From assembly GCF_042680605.1 (NCBI RefSeq), contig NZ_JBHUEE010000012.1, forward strand, positions 1 through 64,000: 64,000 nucleotides of DNA. The letters run 5' to 3'. A model generated the notes under the pieces. That model was not told where the DNA came from, did no database searches, and was given only the letters and a program-made list of their open reading frames with translations. The translations under genes and the position numbers were made by a program. The stretch comes from Allobogoriella deserti. GTDB lineage: Bacteria; Actinomycetota; Actinomycetes; Actinomycetales; Actinomycetaceae. Below, piece after piece: positions 1 to 8,746 of the stretch (its first letter is position 1; the number at the start of each line of letters is the position of its first letter).

Positions 1-268
1 ACAACACCCCCCGGATCATCAACGACAGGGGCAGACAGTCATGCCGGACCCAGCGACCACAACCCCGCCCACGCGGGATCACCAAGAAGGTAACGGGTGG
101 TGGAATGCAGGGTCGGACGTGACTGGAACGGCCCCAGGCGACCCGGCTGCACCACGCTGATGGTCGGGGCCCGAAGCGACACTCGCCGGAGGTCAGGTGA
201 ACTGGGGCGTGCCCGCATGGGGGACGCCCGGCAGGCCCGCAAGATGGCACGGCTTTCCGCGCCCCACG
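1..268. other. left-edge non-coding stretch
   Basis: I recognise no gene here. Short open frames exist on both strands but show no known motif, ribosome-binding site or compositional support. A small hairpin (CCCGC/GCGGG) lies near position 67. The stretch follows the end of the MBL-fold gene on the minus strand, so it may hold that gene's 3' region. Confidence 0.5.
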
Positions 269-1036
269 TCACGGCAGCGCGACCGCGAGCCCTTCCTCGG
301 CGAGCAACACCTCGCCGTCGAACACGTCACGTGCATCGGTGCGTGAGCGGTCACGATCGTTGCCCGGCCAGAAGTGCGTCAGGAGTAACCGCCGAGCGCC
401 CGCGGCGGCTGCTGCCACGCCCGCCTGGCGGGCACTCAGATGGAGATTCGCCGACGTCGCCGGCGGGCTGTCCTTCTGCTGGCTGCGGTCGGTCGCCTCC
501 GCGATCATGAGGTCGGCGTTCCGCGCCAACTCACGCACAGCAGGATCTGGCCCGGTGTCGCCGGTGTAGGCCACCGTCAGCCCCGGTGCCGTCAGTCGGA
601 CACCCACGTTCGGCACGAAGTGCGGCAGCAGCCGGCTCTCCAGCCGGAACGGTCCGACGTCGTAGCCCCCGGACGGCAACGGATGATGCGTGAAGACGTG
701 CTCGAGGGCGCCCTCGTCATCCTCCAGGTCCGCCAGGACCGCCATCACCCCGGGCGGGGCATACAGCGATATCGGTGGTCCCTCGCGGTGGCCGAACCAG
801 CGCGCGCGGAACAGTGCGTGCAGATCGAGCATGTGGTCGGGGTGCTCATGGCTGATGACGACGGCGTCGACACCGTCGCCGGACCGTGAACCGACATGCG
901 CGAGCAGTCGGGTGGCTGTCCCGTACCCGAGGTCCAGGACCAGCCGGAAGCCCGCGTGTTCGAGGACGTAGCCGCTGCAGGCACGGCCCGGCTCGGGCCA
1001 CGCCCCGCAACTGCCGAGGACCGTCAGGCATGCCAC
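269..1036 (-). CDS. MBL-fold metallo-hydrolase
   Basis: This 255-residue protein has the metallo-beta-lactamase fold signature: SHEHPDH near residues 62-68, YTGDTG near 155, and a late THFWPG histidine near 220. Together these would bind a dinuclear zinc site. The N-terminus (LTVLGSCGAWP) and length resemble the RNase Z/phosphodiesterase-like branch, which cleaves phosphodiester or other ester bonds in the cytoplasm. The start is a GTG without a clear Shine-Dalgarno. It is divergent from the sugar transporter operon and probably independent of it. The substrate cannot be told from the sequence. Confidence 0.8.
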   Translation of the reverse strand: MACLTVLGSCGAWPEPGRACSGYVLEHAGFRLVLDLGYGTATRLLAHVGSRSGDGVDAVVISHEHPDHMLDLHALFRARWFGHREGPPISLYAPPGVMAVLADLEDDEGALEHVFTHHPLPSGGYDVGPFRLESRLLPHFVPNVGVRLTAPGLTVAYTGDTGPDPAVRELARNADLMIAEATDRSQQKDSPPATSANLHLSARQAGVAAAAAGARRLLLTHFWPGNDRDRSRTDARDVFDGEVLLAEEGLAVALP

Positions 1037-1132
1037 CGGGCCAGCGTCCCACGGTGGAGGGTGCGCGAGTCGCGCCGCGGCCGGGTGCTGATCTCGGCGA
1101 GCGAGTCAGTCCGGCGGCGGTGCGAGTAATCG

Positions 1133-1161
1133 TTGTCAGGAGCCGTCCGTCGTTGTTACGT
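1133..1161 (+). promoter_or_regulatory. putative promoter of the sugar ABC operon
   Basis: A -35-like TTGTCA (1133-1138) and a -10-like TTACGT (1156-1161) are separated by 17 bp. The symmetric operator begins immediately downstream, where transcription would start, so a bound repressor would block the promoter. Confidence 0.45.
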
Positions 1162-1175
1162 TGTGAGCGCTCACA
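1162..1175. promoter_or_regulatory. LacI-family operator, perfect 14-bp palindrome
   Basis: TGTGAGCGCTCACA is a perfect dyad with the central CG step typical of LacI-family sites. It is identical to the core of the symmetric (ideal) lac operator. It lies about 100 bp upstream of the transporter ATPase gene. The LacI regulator encoded in the same operon (4890-6020) is the likely ligand. Confidence 0.75.
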
Positions 1176-1273
1176 TGGACGGGCCGGCCTCGGTCCGGCC
1201 TCGCGGAGCGCGATCGCCCAGCACGCCACCGTCACCGATCGGCGGCACGCCAGCAACGAAGCAGGTGAGACCG

Positions 1274-2830
1274 ATGGAGCCTCATGGCGAGCACCACCCA
1301 CCCGGCGGTTCCGGCCACGCCGACGCCCCCTTGCTCGAGGTCCGGTCGGTCTCCAAGTCCTTCCCCGGTGTCAAGGCTCTCGACGACGTCTCCCTCGACC
1401 TTCATCCCGGCGAGGTGCTCGGCGTGTGCGGCGAGAACGGTGCCGGCAAGTCGACGCTGATGAAGGTCCTCGCCGGACTGCACATGCCCGATCCCGGCGG
1501 TCAGGTGCTGCTGGACGGTCGGCCCGCCGTTCTGCACGGCGCCAAGGACGCGATCGAGGCCGGCATCGCGATCATCCACCAGGAGTTCCAGCTCGTCCCC
1601 GACCAGACGGTGGCGCAGAACATTTACATGGGCCGAGAGCGCGGCCGGCTTCTCATCGACGATCGTCGGCAGGAACGTGAGGCGCGCGAGCTCCTGCGCA
1701 ACCTTCGGATCGACATCGATCCCGCGCGTCAGATCCGTGATCTGACCGTGGCGCAGCAGCAGATGGTCGAGATCGCCAAGGCGCTGTCCCTCGACGCGCG
1801 CATCCTCATCATGGACGAGCCGACGGCGGCGCTGACCCAGACCGAGATCGAGACGCTCTTTCGACTCATCCGCGATTTCGTCTCGCCGACCACCGGCGTC
1901 ATCTACATCTCCCACCGGATGCCCGAGATCAAGGAGATCACCGACCGGGTCACCGTCATGCGTGACGGGCAGCACGTCGGCACAGTGGCCACGTCTGAGG
2001 CCGAGGTCGGTCAGATCATCTCGATGATGGTCGGTCGGTCGCTCTCGACGGACGAGCGCCCGCCGGCCCGCCGCATCGGCGAACCGGTCCTCGAGGTGGA
2101 GCACCTGCACACCCGGGACCTGGTTCGCGACGTCTCGTTCATGTTGCACCGCGGCGAGATCCTCGGGTTCGCCGGCCTCATGGGCGCCGGGCGGACCGAG
2201 GTGGCGCGCGCCGTCGTCGGTGCCGACCCGGCCACCGGGACCGTGCGGGTCAACGGCCGCGAGGTGAGCATCCGTAATCCGGCCGACGCCGTCGCGCACG
2301 GCATCGGGTACCTGTCCGAGGACCGCAAGCGCTACGGCCTGCTGCTCGATCAGTCCGTGCGCAACAACATCGCCCTGTCCTCCTTGCGGAGCTTCACCAA
2401 CCCGCTCGGCCTCATCCGGGAGCGTGGCATCGCGGCGCAGGCCCGCGAGAAGGTCGACGCGCTGCGTATCAAGACGCCCTCCGTCAACCAGATCGCCCGC
2501 AATCTCTCCGGCGGGAACCAGCAGAAGGTGATCCTGGCCCGCTGGCTCGCTCGGGACTGCGACGTCCTCATCGTCGACGAACCCACCCGCGGGATCGACG
2601 TCGGTGCCAAGGACGAGATCTACGCCTTGTTGAACGAGCTCGCCGACCAGGGCACGTCGGTGATCGTCATCTCCTCCGAGTTGCCCGAGGTCATCCGTCT
2701 CTCCGACCGCATCGCCGTCATGTGCGAAGGCCGGATCACCGGTGTCCTCGAAGCCGGGGAAGCCACCCAGGAAAGGATCATGGAGTTGGCCACTCTCTAC
2801 CGCAGCGAAGCCATGGGAGTACGCCCGTGA
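1274..2830 (+). CDS. sugar ABC transporter ATP-binding protein (RbsA/RhaT type)
   Basis: This 518-residue protein has two ABC domains in tandem, as in ribose/monosaccharide (CUT2) importers. The first carries Walker A GENGAGKST (about residue 54) and Walker B LIMDEPTAAL. The second has a degenerate P-loop region (GLMGAGRTE), the signature LSGGNQQK and Walker B LIVDEPTRGID. The ATG at 1274 is preceded by AGGTGA; the open frame runs further upstream without support. It energises import with the permease that overlaps it by 4 bp and the lipoprotein that follows. The substrate is a pentose or deoxyhexose by context. Confidence 0.9.
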   Translation: MEPHGEHHPPGGSGHADAPLLEVRSVSKSFPGVKALDDVSLDLHPGEVLGVCGENGAGKSTLMKVLAGLHMPDPGGQVLLDGRPAVLHGAKDAIEAGIAIIHQEFQLVPDQTVAQNIYMGRERGRLLIDDRRQEREARELLRNLRIDIDPARQIRDLTVAQQQMVEIAKALSLDARILIMDEPTAALTQTEIETLFRLIRDFVSPTTGVIYISHRMPEIKEITDRVTVMRDGQHVGTVATSEAEVGQIISMMVGRSLSTDERPPARRIGEPVLEVEHLHTRDLVRDVSFMLHRGEILGFAGLMGAGRTEVARAVVGADPATGTVRVNGREVSIRNPADAVAHGIGYLSEDRKRYGLLLDQSVRNNIALSSLRSFTNPLGLIRERGIAAQAREKVDALRIKTPSVNQIARNLSGGNQQKVILARWLARDCDVLIVDEPTRGIDVGAKDEIYALLNELADQGTSVIVISSELPEVIRLSDRIAVMCEGRITGVLEAGEATQERIMELATLYRSEAMGVRP

Positions 2831-3843
2831 CCGCCGCCGAGCAGACGCAGCTGCCCGACGAGCCACCGCAGACGCGTGAGCGCCGATCCGCCGGGCCCGT
2901 CTCGCTGCACCAGTTCCTCGCCTTCGGGGCCCTGATCGTCGTCTTCGCGTTCTTCGCCGTCGCCAACGGCAACTTCCTGACGATGAACAACGTCGCCAAT
3001 ATTCTGCTGGCCGCCTCGGTGACTGGCACCCTCGCGCTCGGCGTCACGTTCATCATCGCCACCGGCGGCATCGACCTGTCCGTGGGGACCGGCATGACGC
3101 TGTGCTCGGTGATGACGGCGGTGTTCGCCACGCAGGAGTTCATCGGCCTCCCGATGCCGGTGGGCGTCCTCCTGGGTGTCGCGTTCGGAGCGCTCATCGG
3201 TCTCGTCAACGGCGTCAACGTCGCGGTGCTCGGCATCCCGCCGTTCATCGCGACGCTCGGCATGATGATGGCCGCCAATGGCCTCGCCCTGGTGATCTCC
3301 GACGCGACGCCGCTCTACTTCACCTCGGTGCCCGGCTTCGGACAGATCGCGCTGGGCAGCATCATCCCCCGGATCCCGAACGCCGTCGTCATCTTCCTCG
3401 TCCTAGCGGTCATCGCCGGCGTCGTGCTGGGCAAGACCCTGATCGGCCGCTACGCGCTCTCCATCGGCTCGAACGAGGAAGCCACCCGGATGTCGGGGGT
3501 GAACACCCGGTCCTGGCTCATCCGGATCTACGTGCTCGGCGGCGCGTTCACCGGCATCGCCGGCGTCATGATGGCCTCCCGCCTCAACTCGGCCCAGCCG
3601 GCCCTCGGCGTCGGGTACGAACTGGAGGCGATCGCCGCCGTCGTCATCGGCGGCACGTCGCTGTCCGGCGGCCGTGGCTCGATCCTCGGCACCATCATCG
3701 GCGCCATCCTCATGGCCACGCTCAACAACGGCCTGCAGATCCTGGCCGTGCCGCAGGAGTGGCAGAAGGTCGCGGTCGGCGTCGTCATCCTGGTCGCCGT
3801 CTTCGCCGACAACGTCCGCCGACGGCGAGAAGGGCGCCTCTAG
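2827..3843 (+). CDS. sugar ABC transporter permease (RbsC type)
   Basis: This is a 338-residue polytopic membrane protein of the BPD_transp_2 family, starting at a GTG that overlaps the ATPase stop (GTGA). Family hallmarks are GGIDLSVG (about residue 80), GIPPFIATLGMM and the late GGTSLSGGRGS loop that contacts the ATPase. About eight to ten hydrophobic segments are visible. It forms the membrane channel of the CUT2 importer encoded with its neighbours. Confidence 0.9.
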   Translation: MTAAEQTQLPDEPPQTRERRSAGPVSLHQFLAFGALIVVFAFFAVANGNFLTMNNVANILLAASVTGTLALGVTFIIATGGIDLSVGTGMTLCSVMTAVFATQEFIGLPMPVGVLLGVAFGALIGLVNGVNVAVLGIPPFIATLGMMMAANGLALVISDATPLYFTSVPGFGQIALGSIIPRIPNAVVIFLVLAVIAGVVLGKTLIGRYALSIGSNEEATRMSGVNTRSWLIRIYVLGGAFTGIAGVMMASRLNSAQPALGVGYELEAIAAVVIGGTSLSGGRGSILGTIIGAILMATLNNGLQILAVPQEWQKVAVGVVILVAVFADNVRRRREGRL

Positions 3844-3891
3844 CGCCGTCGCCTGTGCCGCTATCAACCCACCACGGACGAAGGAGTTCCG

Positions 3892-4893
3892 ATGCGCACC
3901 ACCACGCGCCGTACCACCACCGCCGCAGCCGCCATGGCCGGCCTGGCACTCGCCCTGACCGCATGCAACGACGACGGCGGAGGTGAGGGCGCCGGCGCCG
4001 GAGGTGGCGGTGGCGGGGACGGCGAGCAGCCGTACGTCGCCATCATCTCCAAGGGCTTCCAGCACCAGTTCTGGCAGACGGTCAACCAGGGAGCCGAGGA
4101 CGCCGCGGAGGAACTCGGCGCCCGGATGACCTTCGACGGGCCGGACACCGAGTCCGACGTCGAGCAGCAGCTTCAGCAGCTTCAGACCGCGTTGTCCGGC
4201 AACCCGGACGCGGTCGGATTCGCCGCGCTCGACTCCGAGGCGTCCATCCCGATCCTCACCCAGATCGACGGCCAGGGCATCCCGGTGGTCGCGTTCGACT
4301 CCGGCGTCGAATCCGACATCCCGGTCTCGACCGTCTCGACCGACAACTACGCGGCCGCCGCCGAGGCCGCCGAGCACATGATCGAGCTGACCGACGGCAG
4401 CGGCGACGTCGCCGTCGTCTGCCACGACCAGACCTCGCTGACCGGCATCCAGCGTCGTGACGGCTTCGTCGAGACGATCGAGGAGCAGCCGGACATGCAG
4501 GTGGTCGACGTCCAGTACGGCGGCGGGGACCAGCTGCAGTCGACGAACATCACCAAGTCGATCCTGCAGGCGAACCCGGACCTGGCCGGGATCTACGGCT
4601 GCAACGAGGGCTCGGCGATCGGCGTGGTCAACGGGGTGCGCGAGCAGAACCGGGCCGAGGACCTCGCCGTGATCGGGTTCGACTCCGGCCAGGGCCAGAT
4701 CGACGCCATCAACGAGGGGATCATGGACGGCGCGATCACCCAGGACCCGTACCAGATCGGCTACCAGACGGTGGAGACCGCCGTGGCGGCGATCAACGGT
4801 GAGGAGGTCGAGGAGACCGTCGACACCGGGTACTTCTGGTACGACGCCGACAACATGGACGACGACGAGATCGCCCGCGCCCTCTACGAGTGA
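3892..4893 (+). CDS. sugar ABC transporter substrate-binding lipoprotein
   Basis: This 333-residue protein is preceded by AAGGAG. The N-terminus is a lipoprotein signal: Arg/Thr-rich n-region, hydrophobic AMAGLALAL, and lipobox LTAC with Cys about residue 25, followed by a Gly-rich linker. The mature part is a periplasmic-binding-protein-1 (RbsB-like) fold, with VAIISKGFQHQFW near its start and GIYGCNEGSAIGV and DLAVIGFDSG later. It would capture the sugar outside the membrane and deliver it to the permease encoded just upstream. Confidence 0.9.
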   Translation: MRTTTRRTTTAAAAMAGLALALTACNDDGGGEGAGAGGGGGGDGEQPYVAIISKGFQHQFWQTVNQGAEDAAEELGARMTFDGPDTESDVEQQLQQLQTALSGNPDAVGFAALDSEASIPILTQIDGQGIPVVAFDSGVESDIPVSTVSTDNYAAAAEAAEHMIELTDGSGDVAVVCHDQTSLTGIQRRDGFVETIEEQPDMQVVDVQYGGGDQLQSTNITKSILQANPDLAGIYGCNEGSAIGVVNGVREQNRAEDLAVIGFDSGQGQIDAINEGIMDGAITQDPYQIGYQTVETAVAAINGEEVEETVDTGYFWYDADNMDDDEIARALYE

Positions 4894-6020
4894 GTGCCCG
4901 CCGGCACCGGCCGCTCGCGCGCACGTCGCGCCGTGGCGTGGTCATGGCCGACGTCGCGCGCGAGGCCGGGGTGTCCCTGCAGACGGTCAGCCGCGTGCTC
5001 AACGGTTCCGGCGCCGTCCGCGAGGCCACCCGAGCCGCCGTCCTGAGGGTGATCGACGAGCTGGGGTACCGCCCCAACCTTCAGGCGCGTTCCCTGGCCT
5101 CCCGGCGCTCCGGGCTGCTCGGCGTGCTCGTGGTCGGGACGGTGTACCACGGCCTCGCGGCCACGTTGCTGGCGGTCGAGGCGGCGGCGCGCCGTGCGGG
5201 GTTGCTCGTGACGCTCACCCAGGTCGCCGCGCACGAGCGGGCCGACGTCGGCGCCGCAATGGCCCACATCGCCGGCCAGCGTCCGGAGTGTCTCGTCGTC
5301 CTGGCTCAGCACGGGCAGACCGTCCCGCGGGTGCTCGCCCACCGCGGCGAGGTTCCCGCCGTGCTGCTGCTGTCCGGGCAGCACGACCTGCCCGGCGTCT
5401 CCACCGTGAGCTTCGACCAGGACGAGGCGATCCGGCTGCTGCTCGAGCACGTGGCCGCACGGGGCGCTCGCCATGCCGTCCATGTGGCCGGGCCGGCCAA
5501 CTGGACCGACGCCACCGCACGCGGTGCAGCGTTCGACCGTCTGACGCCCGTGCTGGGGATGAGCGGCACTGTGCTCGAGGCGGGTGCCTGGAGCGCCGAG
5601 GCCGGTTTCCGTGCCGGCGAACGGCTGATCGCGGGCGAGCTTCCCGACGCCGTCCTCGCGGCCAACGACCAGCTCGCGCTCGGCCTGCTGGCCGCGTTGC
5701 GGCGCCACGGTGTCCATGTCCCGCGCGACGTCGTCGTCACCGGCTTCGACGACGTTCCCGGCACCGGCTACTTCGACCCGCCCCTGACGACGATCCGCCA
5801 GGACTTCGTCGCTCTCGGCTCGGCGGCGGTCGCGTGCGCCGAGGAACTGCGTGACGGCGGACGCCCCCGTGACGTCCGTGTCGCACCGCGGCTCGTGGTA
5901 CGTATCAGCACGGACCGTCCCGCGGATGCCAGCGCCCCGCGGGCGGACATCAGCGCCCCACGGACGAGCGAGTCACTCACGGATAGCTCGACCCCTATCG
6001 ATAGCCGACCCACCCACTGA
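4890..6020 (+). CDS. LacI-family transcriptional regulator of the sugar ABC operon
   Basis: This 376-residue protein starts with a GTG overlapping the previous stop. It has an N-terminal HTH (MADVAREAGVSLQTVSRVLN, about residues 12-31), the hinge region, then a periplasmic-binding-protein-like effector domain ending with the conserved LTTIRQDFVALG region. Lying last-but-one in the transporter operon, it very likely autoregulates through the palindrome at 1162. The C-terminus has a Ser/Thr/Asp-rich tail of about 35 residues beyond the usual family end. Confidence 0.88.
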   Translation: MSARRHRPLARTSRRGVVMADVAREAGVSLQTVSRVLNGSGAVREATRAAVLRVIDELGYRPNLQARSLASRRSGLLGVLVVGTVYHGLAATLLAVEAAARRAGLLVTLTQVAAHERADVGAAMAHIAGQRPECLVVLAQHGQTVPRVLAHRGEVPAVLLLSGQHDLPGVSTVSFDQDEAIRLLLEHVAARGARHAVHVAGPANWTDATARGAAFDRLTPVLGMSGTVLEAGAWSAEAGFRAGERLIAGELPDAVLAANDQLALGLLAALRRHGVHVPRDVVVTGFDDVPGTGYFDPPLTTIRQDFVALGSAAVACAEELRDGGRPRDVRVAPRLVVRISTDRPADASAPRADISAPRTSESLTDSSTPIDSRPTH

Positions 6021-6032
6021 TAGGAGACACCC

Positions 6033-6449
6033 ATGCTGCTAGGACCCCTGACCCACCCCGGCCTGATCGGCGCCCTGGCCGCCGCCGGCCACGGATCGCA
6101 GATCCTGCTCGCCGACGGCAACTACCCCGCCGCCACCGGCGCCAACCGGGACGCGACCAGGATCCACCTGAACCTGCGTCCCGGGCTGCTGGACGTGGAC
6201 CAGGTGCTGGCGGTGGTGCAGCAGGCGGTACCCCTCGAGGCCGCGACCGTCATGACCCCGGGCGACGGCAGCGAGATCCCCGCGCACGCGGCCTACCGGC
6301 AGGCGTTGGGAGGCGACGTCGACTTCCGCGAGCTCGGCCGGTTCGAGTTCTACGACGCCTGCCGAGGGCCGGACCTCGCCGTCGTCGTCGCCACCGGGGA
6401 CCAGCGGCTCTACGCGAACCTGCTGCTCACGATCGGCGTGCGCGAGTAG
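6033..6449 (+). CDS. RbsD/FucU family sugar mutarotase
   Basis: This 138-residue protein is preceded by AGGAGA. It matches the RbsD/FucU fold: an early HPGLIGALAAAGHG (the catalytic His region), LADGNYPA, and a C-terminal YANLLLTIGV block. Members interconvert the pyranose/furanose or alpha/beta forms of ribose or fucose after uptake. It is the last gene of the transporter operon, 12 bp after the LacI gene. The fucose versus ribose subtype is not settled by sequence alone. The downstream neighbour is convergent. Confidence 0.82.
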   Translation: MLLGPLTHPGLIGALAAAGHGSQILLADGNYPAATGANRDATRIHLNLRPGLLDVDQVLAVVQQAVPLEAATVMTPGDGSEIPAHAAYRQALGGDVDFRELGRFEFYDACRGPDLAVVVATGDQRLYANLLLTIGVRE

Positions 6450-6477
6450 GCCGGCCGCCCGCTGAGAGCGGAACCGG

Positions 6478-7503
6478 TCACCGCAGTTCTGGTGCGTCCA
6501 GAACGGCGAGGTGCTCCTCGGTGAGCGCCAGCGTGCGCGCCTGCATGACCTCGGAGAGTTGCTCGGCCGAGGAGACGCCGACGATCGGGCTGGTGCCCGG
6601 GCGGCCACGGAGCAGCCAGGCGAGCACCACCTGGGTCGCGGTGGCGTCGAGCGACTGCGCCACCTGGGACAGGGCGGCCAGCCGACGTTCGGTCCCGCGA
6701 TGGTCGTACGCGGGCGGAAAGGGCTTGTCCGGACGGGTGTAGGCACCGTTGACGAGGGTGCAGTAGGCCCACAGCGGGAGCCCTTCGGTCTTCGCATAGT
6801 CCAGGGCGTCCGCATCCGCCAGGCGGTGCCCCGCATCGGGCAGCACGGCATCCGGCCGCGGCTCGACGTAGCTGCGGCGCAGTTGCATCGCGGTGAACGG
6901 CTCCAGACGGCGCTCCGTGGCGAGCCGCCGGGCCCGCTCGAGGCGCCACGTCGCGTGGTTCGAGGCGCCGAGACGCCGGACCAGTCCGGACCGGTGCGCC
7001 TCGTCGAGCGCCTCGACGGTCTCGAGCAGCGGTACCGTGCGGTCCTCAGCGTGCGCCCAGAGCAGGTCCACCGAGTCCAGGCCGAGGCGCTCCAGGCTTC
7101 GTTGCAGGCAGGTGCGGATCGCGTCGGCGGACAGTCCCGCCGCCGACTCCGGCCATCGGTGCGCGACGGTGGGTTGGTGCCGGATCTTCGTGGAGATCCG
7201 GACCTGCGCGACGGCCCCCGGGCGCGCCCGCAGCCACCGGCCAAGGACCTCCTCGCTGGCGCCGCCGACGCCGCGCGGATCCGCCCAGAAGGCGTAGCAG
7301 TCCGCCGTGTCGATCCATACGCCTCCGGCCTCGACGAAGGTGTCGAGGATCTCGAAGGCGCGTCCCTCGTCGGTCCGGGTGCCGAAGAGCATGGCGCCGA
7401 GGACGACGTCGGGCGTGAGGTCCGGGGTGTGGTCTCGGACGGTTTCGGACGTCCCGGAGGAAGCGTCGTGCTGCGGCGTGCTGGTCAGGTGTGGTGTGTC
7501 CAT
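6478..7503 (-). CDS. aldo/keto reductase
   Basis: This 341-residue TIM-barrel oxidoreductase has VVLGAMLFGTRTDE near the start, WIDTADCYAFW (Asp and Tyr of the catalytic tetrad), the lysine region VRISTKI, SLERLGLDSVDLLWAHAED, and a C-terminal LLRGRPGTSPIVGVSS motif for the NADP phosphate. The ATG at 7503 is preferred over an in-frame TTG further up. It is divergent from the rhaR-like gene and convergent with the mutarotase gene. By family it reduces aldehydes or sugars with NADPH. A role in deoxysugar metabolism is inferred from context. Confidence 0.82.
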   Translation of the reverse strand: MDTPHLTSTPQHDASSGTSETVRDHTPDLTPDVVLGAMLFGTRTDEGRAFEILDTFVEAGGVWIDTADCYAFWADPRGVGGASEEVLGRWLRARPGAVAQVRISTKIRHQPTVAHRWPESAAGLSADAIRTCLQRSLERLGLDSVDLLWAHAEDRTVPLLETVEALDEAHRSGLVRRLGASNHATWRLERARRLATERRLEPFTAMQLRRSYVEPRPDAVLPDAGHRLADADALDYAKTEGLPLWAYCTLVNGAYTRPDKPFPPAYDHRGTERRLAALSQVAQSLDATATQVVLAWLLRGRPGTSPIVGVSSAEQLSEVMQARTLALTEEHLAVLDAPELR

Positions 7504-7520
7504 GACACGGGACCGTGGTG

Positions 7521-7538
7521 CCTGGAGTGGACTCCAGG
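7521..7538. promoter_or_regulatory. inverted repeat upstream of the aldo/keto reductase
   Basis: Two perfect 8-bp arms, CCTGGAGT and ACTCCAGG, are separated by 2 bp, 18 bp upstream of the reductase start. A TTGACC -35-like element on the minus strand abuts it. It is likely an operator for a dimeric regulator, and it differs in sequence from the LacI-type sites nearby. Confidence 0.45.
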
Positions 7539-7587
7539 TCAAGACCTCGGGCGACGGCCCGGGCCCGCCGGTCGTTCCGGCCGACCC

Positions 7588-7601
7588 ATGAAACGTTTCA
7601 T
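7588..7601. promoter_or_regulatory. LacI-family operator of the rhamnose regulator (perfect palindrome)
   Basis: ATGAAACGTTTCAT is a perfect 14-bp dyad with the central CG of LacI-family sites, 79 bp upstream of the regulator ATG. A TAGGCT -10-like box follows at 7609-7614, so the site would lie in the promoter spacer and mediate autorepression. A near-identical copy precedes the mutarotase operon at 8781. Confidence 0.75.
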
Positions 7602-7679
7602 CGATCCGCTAGGCTGGCTCCCGCAGAAGAGCCGCACGCCGGGATGCCGGACGGCGCCGTCGCCCGAGAGGCAGGAGAG

Positions 7680-8699
7680 ATGACTACGAGCCGGACCGAC
7701 GTGCCCCGGCGGGCGGGGATAGCCGACGTCGCGCGACTGGCCGGGGTTTCGGTCGGCACCGTCTCCAACGTCCTGAACCGTCCGGAACGTGTCTCCGAGC
7801 CCACCCGTGCGAAGGTCCAGGAAGCCATCGAGGAGCTGTCCTTCGTCCGCAACGCCTCGGCGCGCCAGCTGCGTGAGGGCACGGTGCACACCGTGGGCGC
7901 CGTCGTCCTGGACATCACGAACCCGTTCTTCACGGAGACTGCACGCGGGATCGAGGACCGGCTCGCCCAGGACGAGTACACCTTGATGCTCGGCAGCTCG
8001 GACGAGGATCCCCAGCGTGAGAGCCGCCTGCTGCGCATGTTCGAGGAGCACGGCGTGCGCGGGATGCTCGTCACCCCGTCCCGGGGCAGCCTCGACGCGC
8101 TCACGCGCATCCACCAGCGGGGGACCGAGGTGGTCCTGCTGGATCACACGAGCCCCGTCCCGGACATGGCCTCGGTCGCCGTCGACGACGTGCAGGGCGC
8201 GGCGTTGGCGGTGCGCCACCTTCTCGAGCAGGGGCACGAGCGCCTGGCGTTCCTCAACGGCCCGGTCAGCATCAGGCAGTGCGTCGAGCGGCGCGACGGC
8301 GTCGTCGGCGCGCTGGTCGAGGCCGGGAAGGACCCGGCCGAGGCGCTCGTCGAGATCACCATGGACTCGCTCAACGCCGCGCACGGGGCCCAGGCCATGG
8401 GTGAGCTCCTCGACCGCGCGGAACCCGGGGTCACCGCCACGTTCTGCGTCAACGACTTCACCGCCCTCGGCGCATTGCGCGCGCTTCGCGAGCGGGGTCG
8501 GAGCATCCCAGGGGACATGGCCATCGTGGGGTACGACGACGTGAACTTCGCCGCAGACCTGGCTGTCCCGCTGACCTCGGTGCGTCAGCCCACGCACGAG
8601 ATGGGGTGGCGCGCCGCAGACCTGCTGCTCGGATCGTCCGAACCGGAGCACGTGGTCTACCAGCCCGACCTGGTGGTGCGCGCCTCGAGTGTGTCCTGA
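7680..8699 (+). CDS. LacI-family regulator of rhamnose catabolism
   Basis: This 339-residue regulator starts at an ATG preceded by GGAGAG. The HTH is IADVARLAGVSVGTVSNVLN (about residues 13-32). The effector domain carries the usual GAVVLDITNPFFTE, VAVDDVQGAALAVRHLLEQGH and AIVGYDDVNFA blocks, and the LTSVRQPTHEMG region near the C-terminus. It sits between the aldo/keto reductase and the mutarotase operon. Both flanking control regions carry the same dyad, so it probably represses itself and the catabolic genes until rhamnose or an intermediate binds. Confidence 0.87.
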   Translation: MTTSRTDVPRRAGIADVARLAGVSVGTVSNVLNRPERVSEPTRAKVQEAIEELSFVRNASARQLREGTVHTVGAVVLDITNPFFTETARGIEDRLAQDEYTLMLGSSDEDPQRESRLLRMFEEHGVRGMLVTPSRGSLDALTRIHQRGTEVVLLDHTSPVPDMASVAVDDVQGAALAVRHLLEQGHERLAFLNGPVSIRQCVERRDGVVGALVEAGKDPAEALVEITMDSLNAAHGAQAMGELLDRAEPGVTATFCVNDFTALGALRALRERGRSIPGDMAIVGYDDVNFAADLAVPLTSVRQPTHEMGWRAADLLLGSSEPEHVVYQPDLVVRASSVS

Positions 8700-8722
8700 G
8701 TCGCGGTGGCGAGACCGCGTGG

Positions 8723-8745
8723 GACCGGCTGGGCCCCAGGCGGTC
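8723..8745 (+). terminator. hairpin after the LacI gene
   Basis: Arms GACCGGCTGG and CCAGGCGGTC (one mismatch) are separated by GCC, 24 bp after the stop codon. There is no strong T-run. It separates the regulator transcript from the promoter that follows. Confidence 0.4.
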
Positions 8746-8746
8746 A

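Noticed and set aside
39..272. Minus-strand open frame near the left edge as a gene
   Set aside because: No ribosome-binding site, no recognisable domain and Arg/Pro-rich composition typical of a chance frame in GC-rich DNA.
5995..6004. CTATCGATAG palindrome as an operator of the mutarotase gene
   Set aside because: It lies inside the LacI coding end, is only 10 bp long, and the gene is already in an operon with its own ribosome-binding site.
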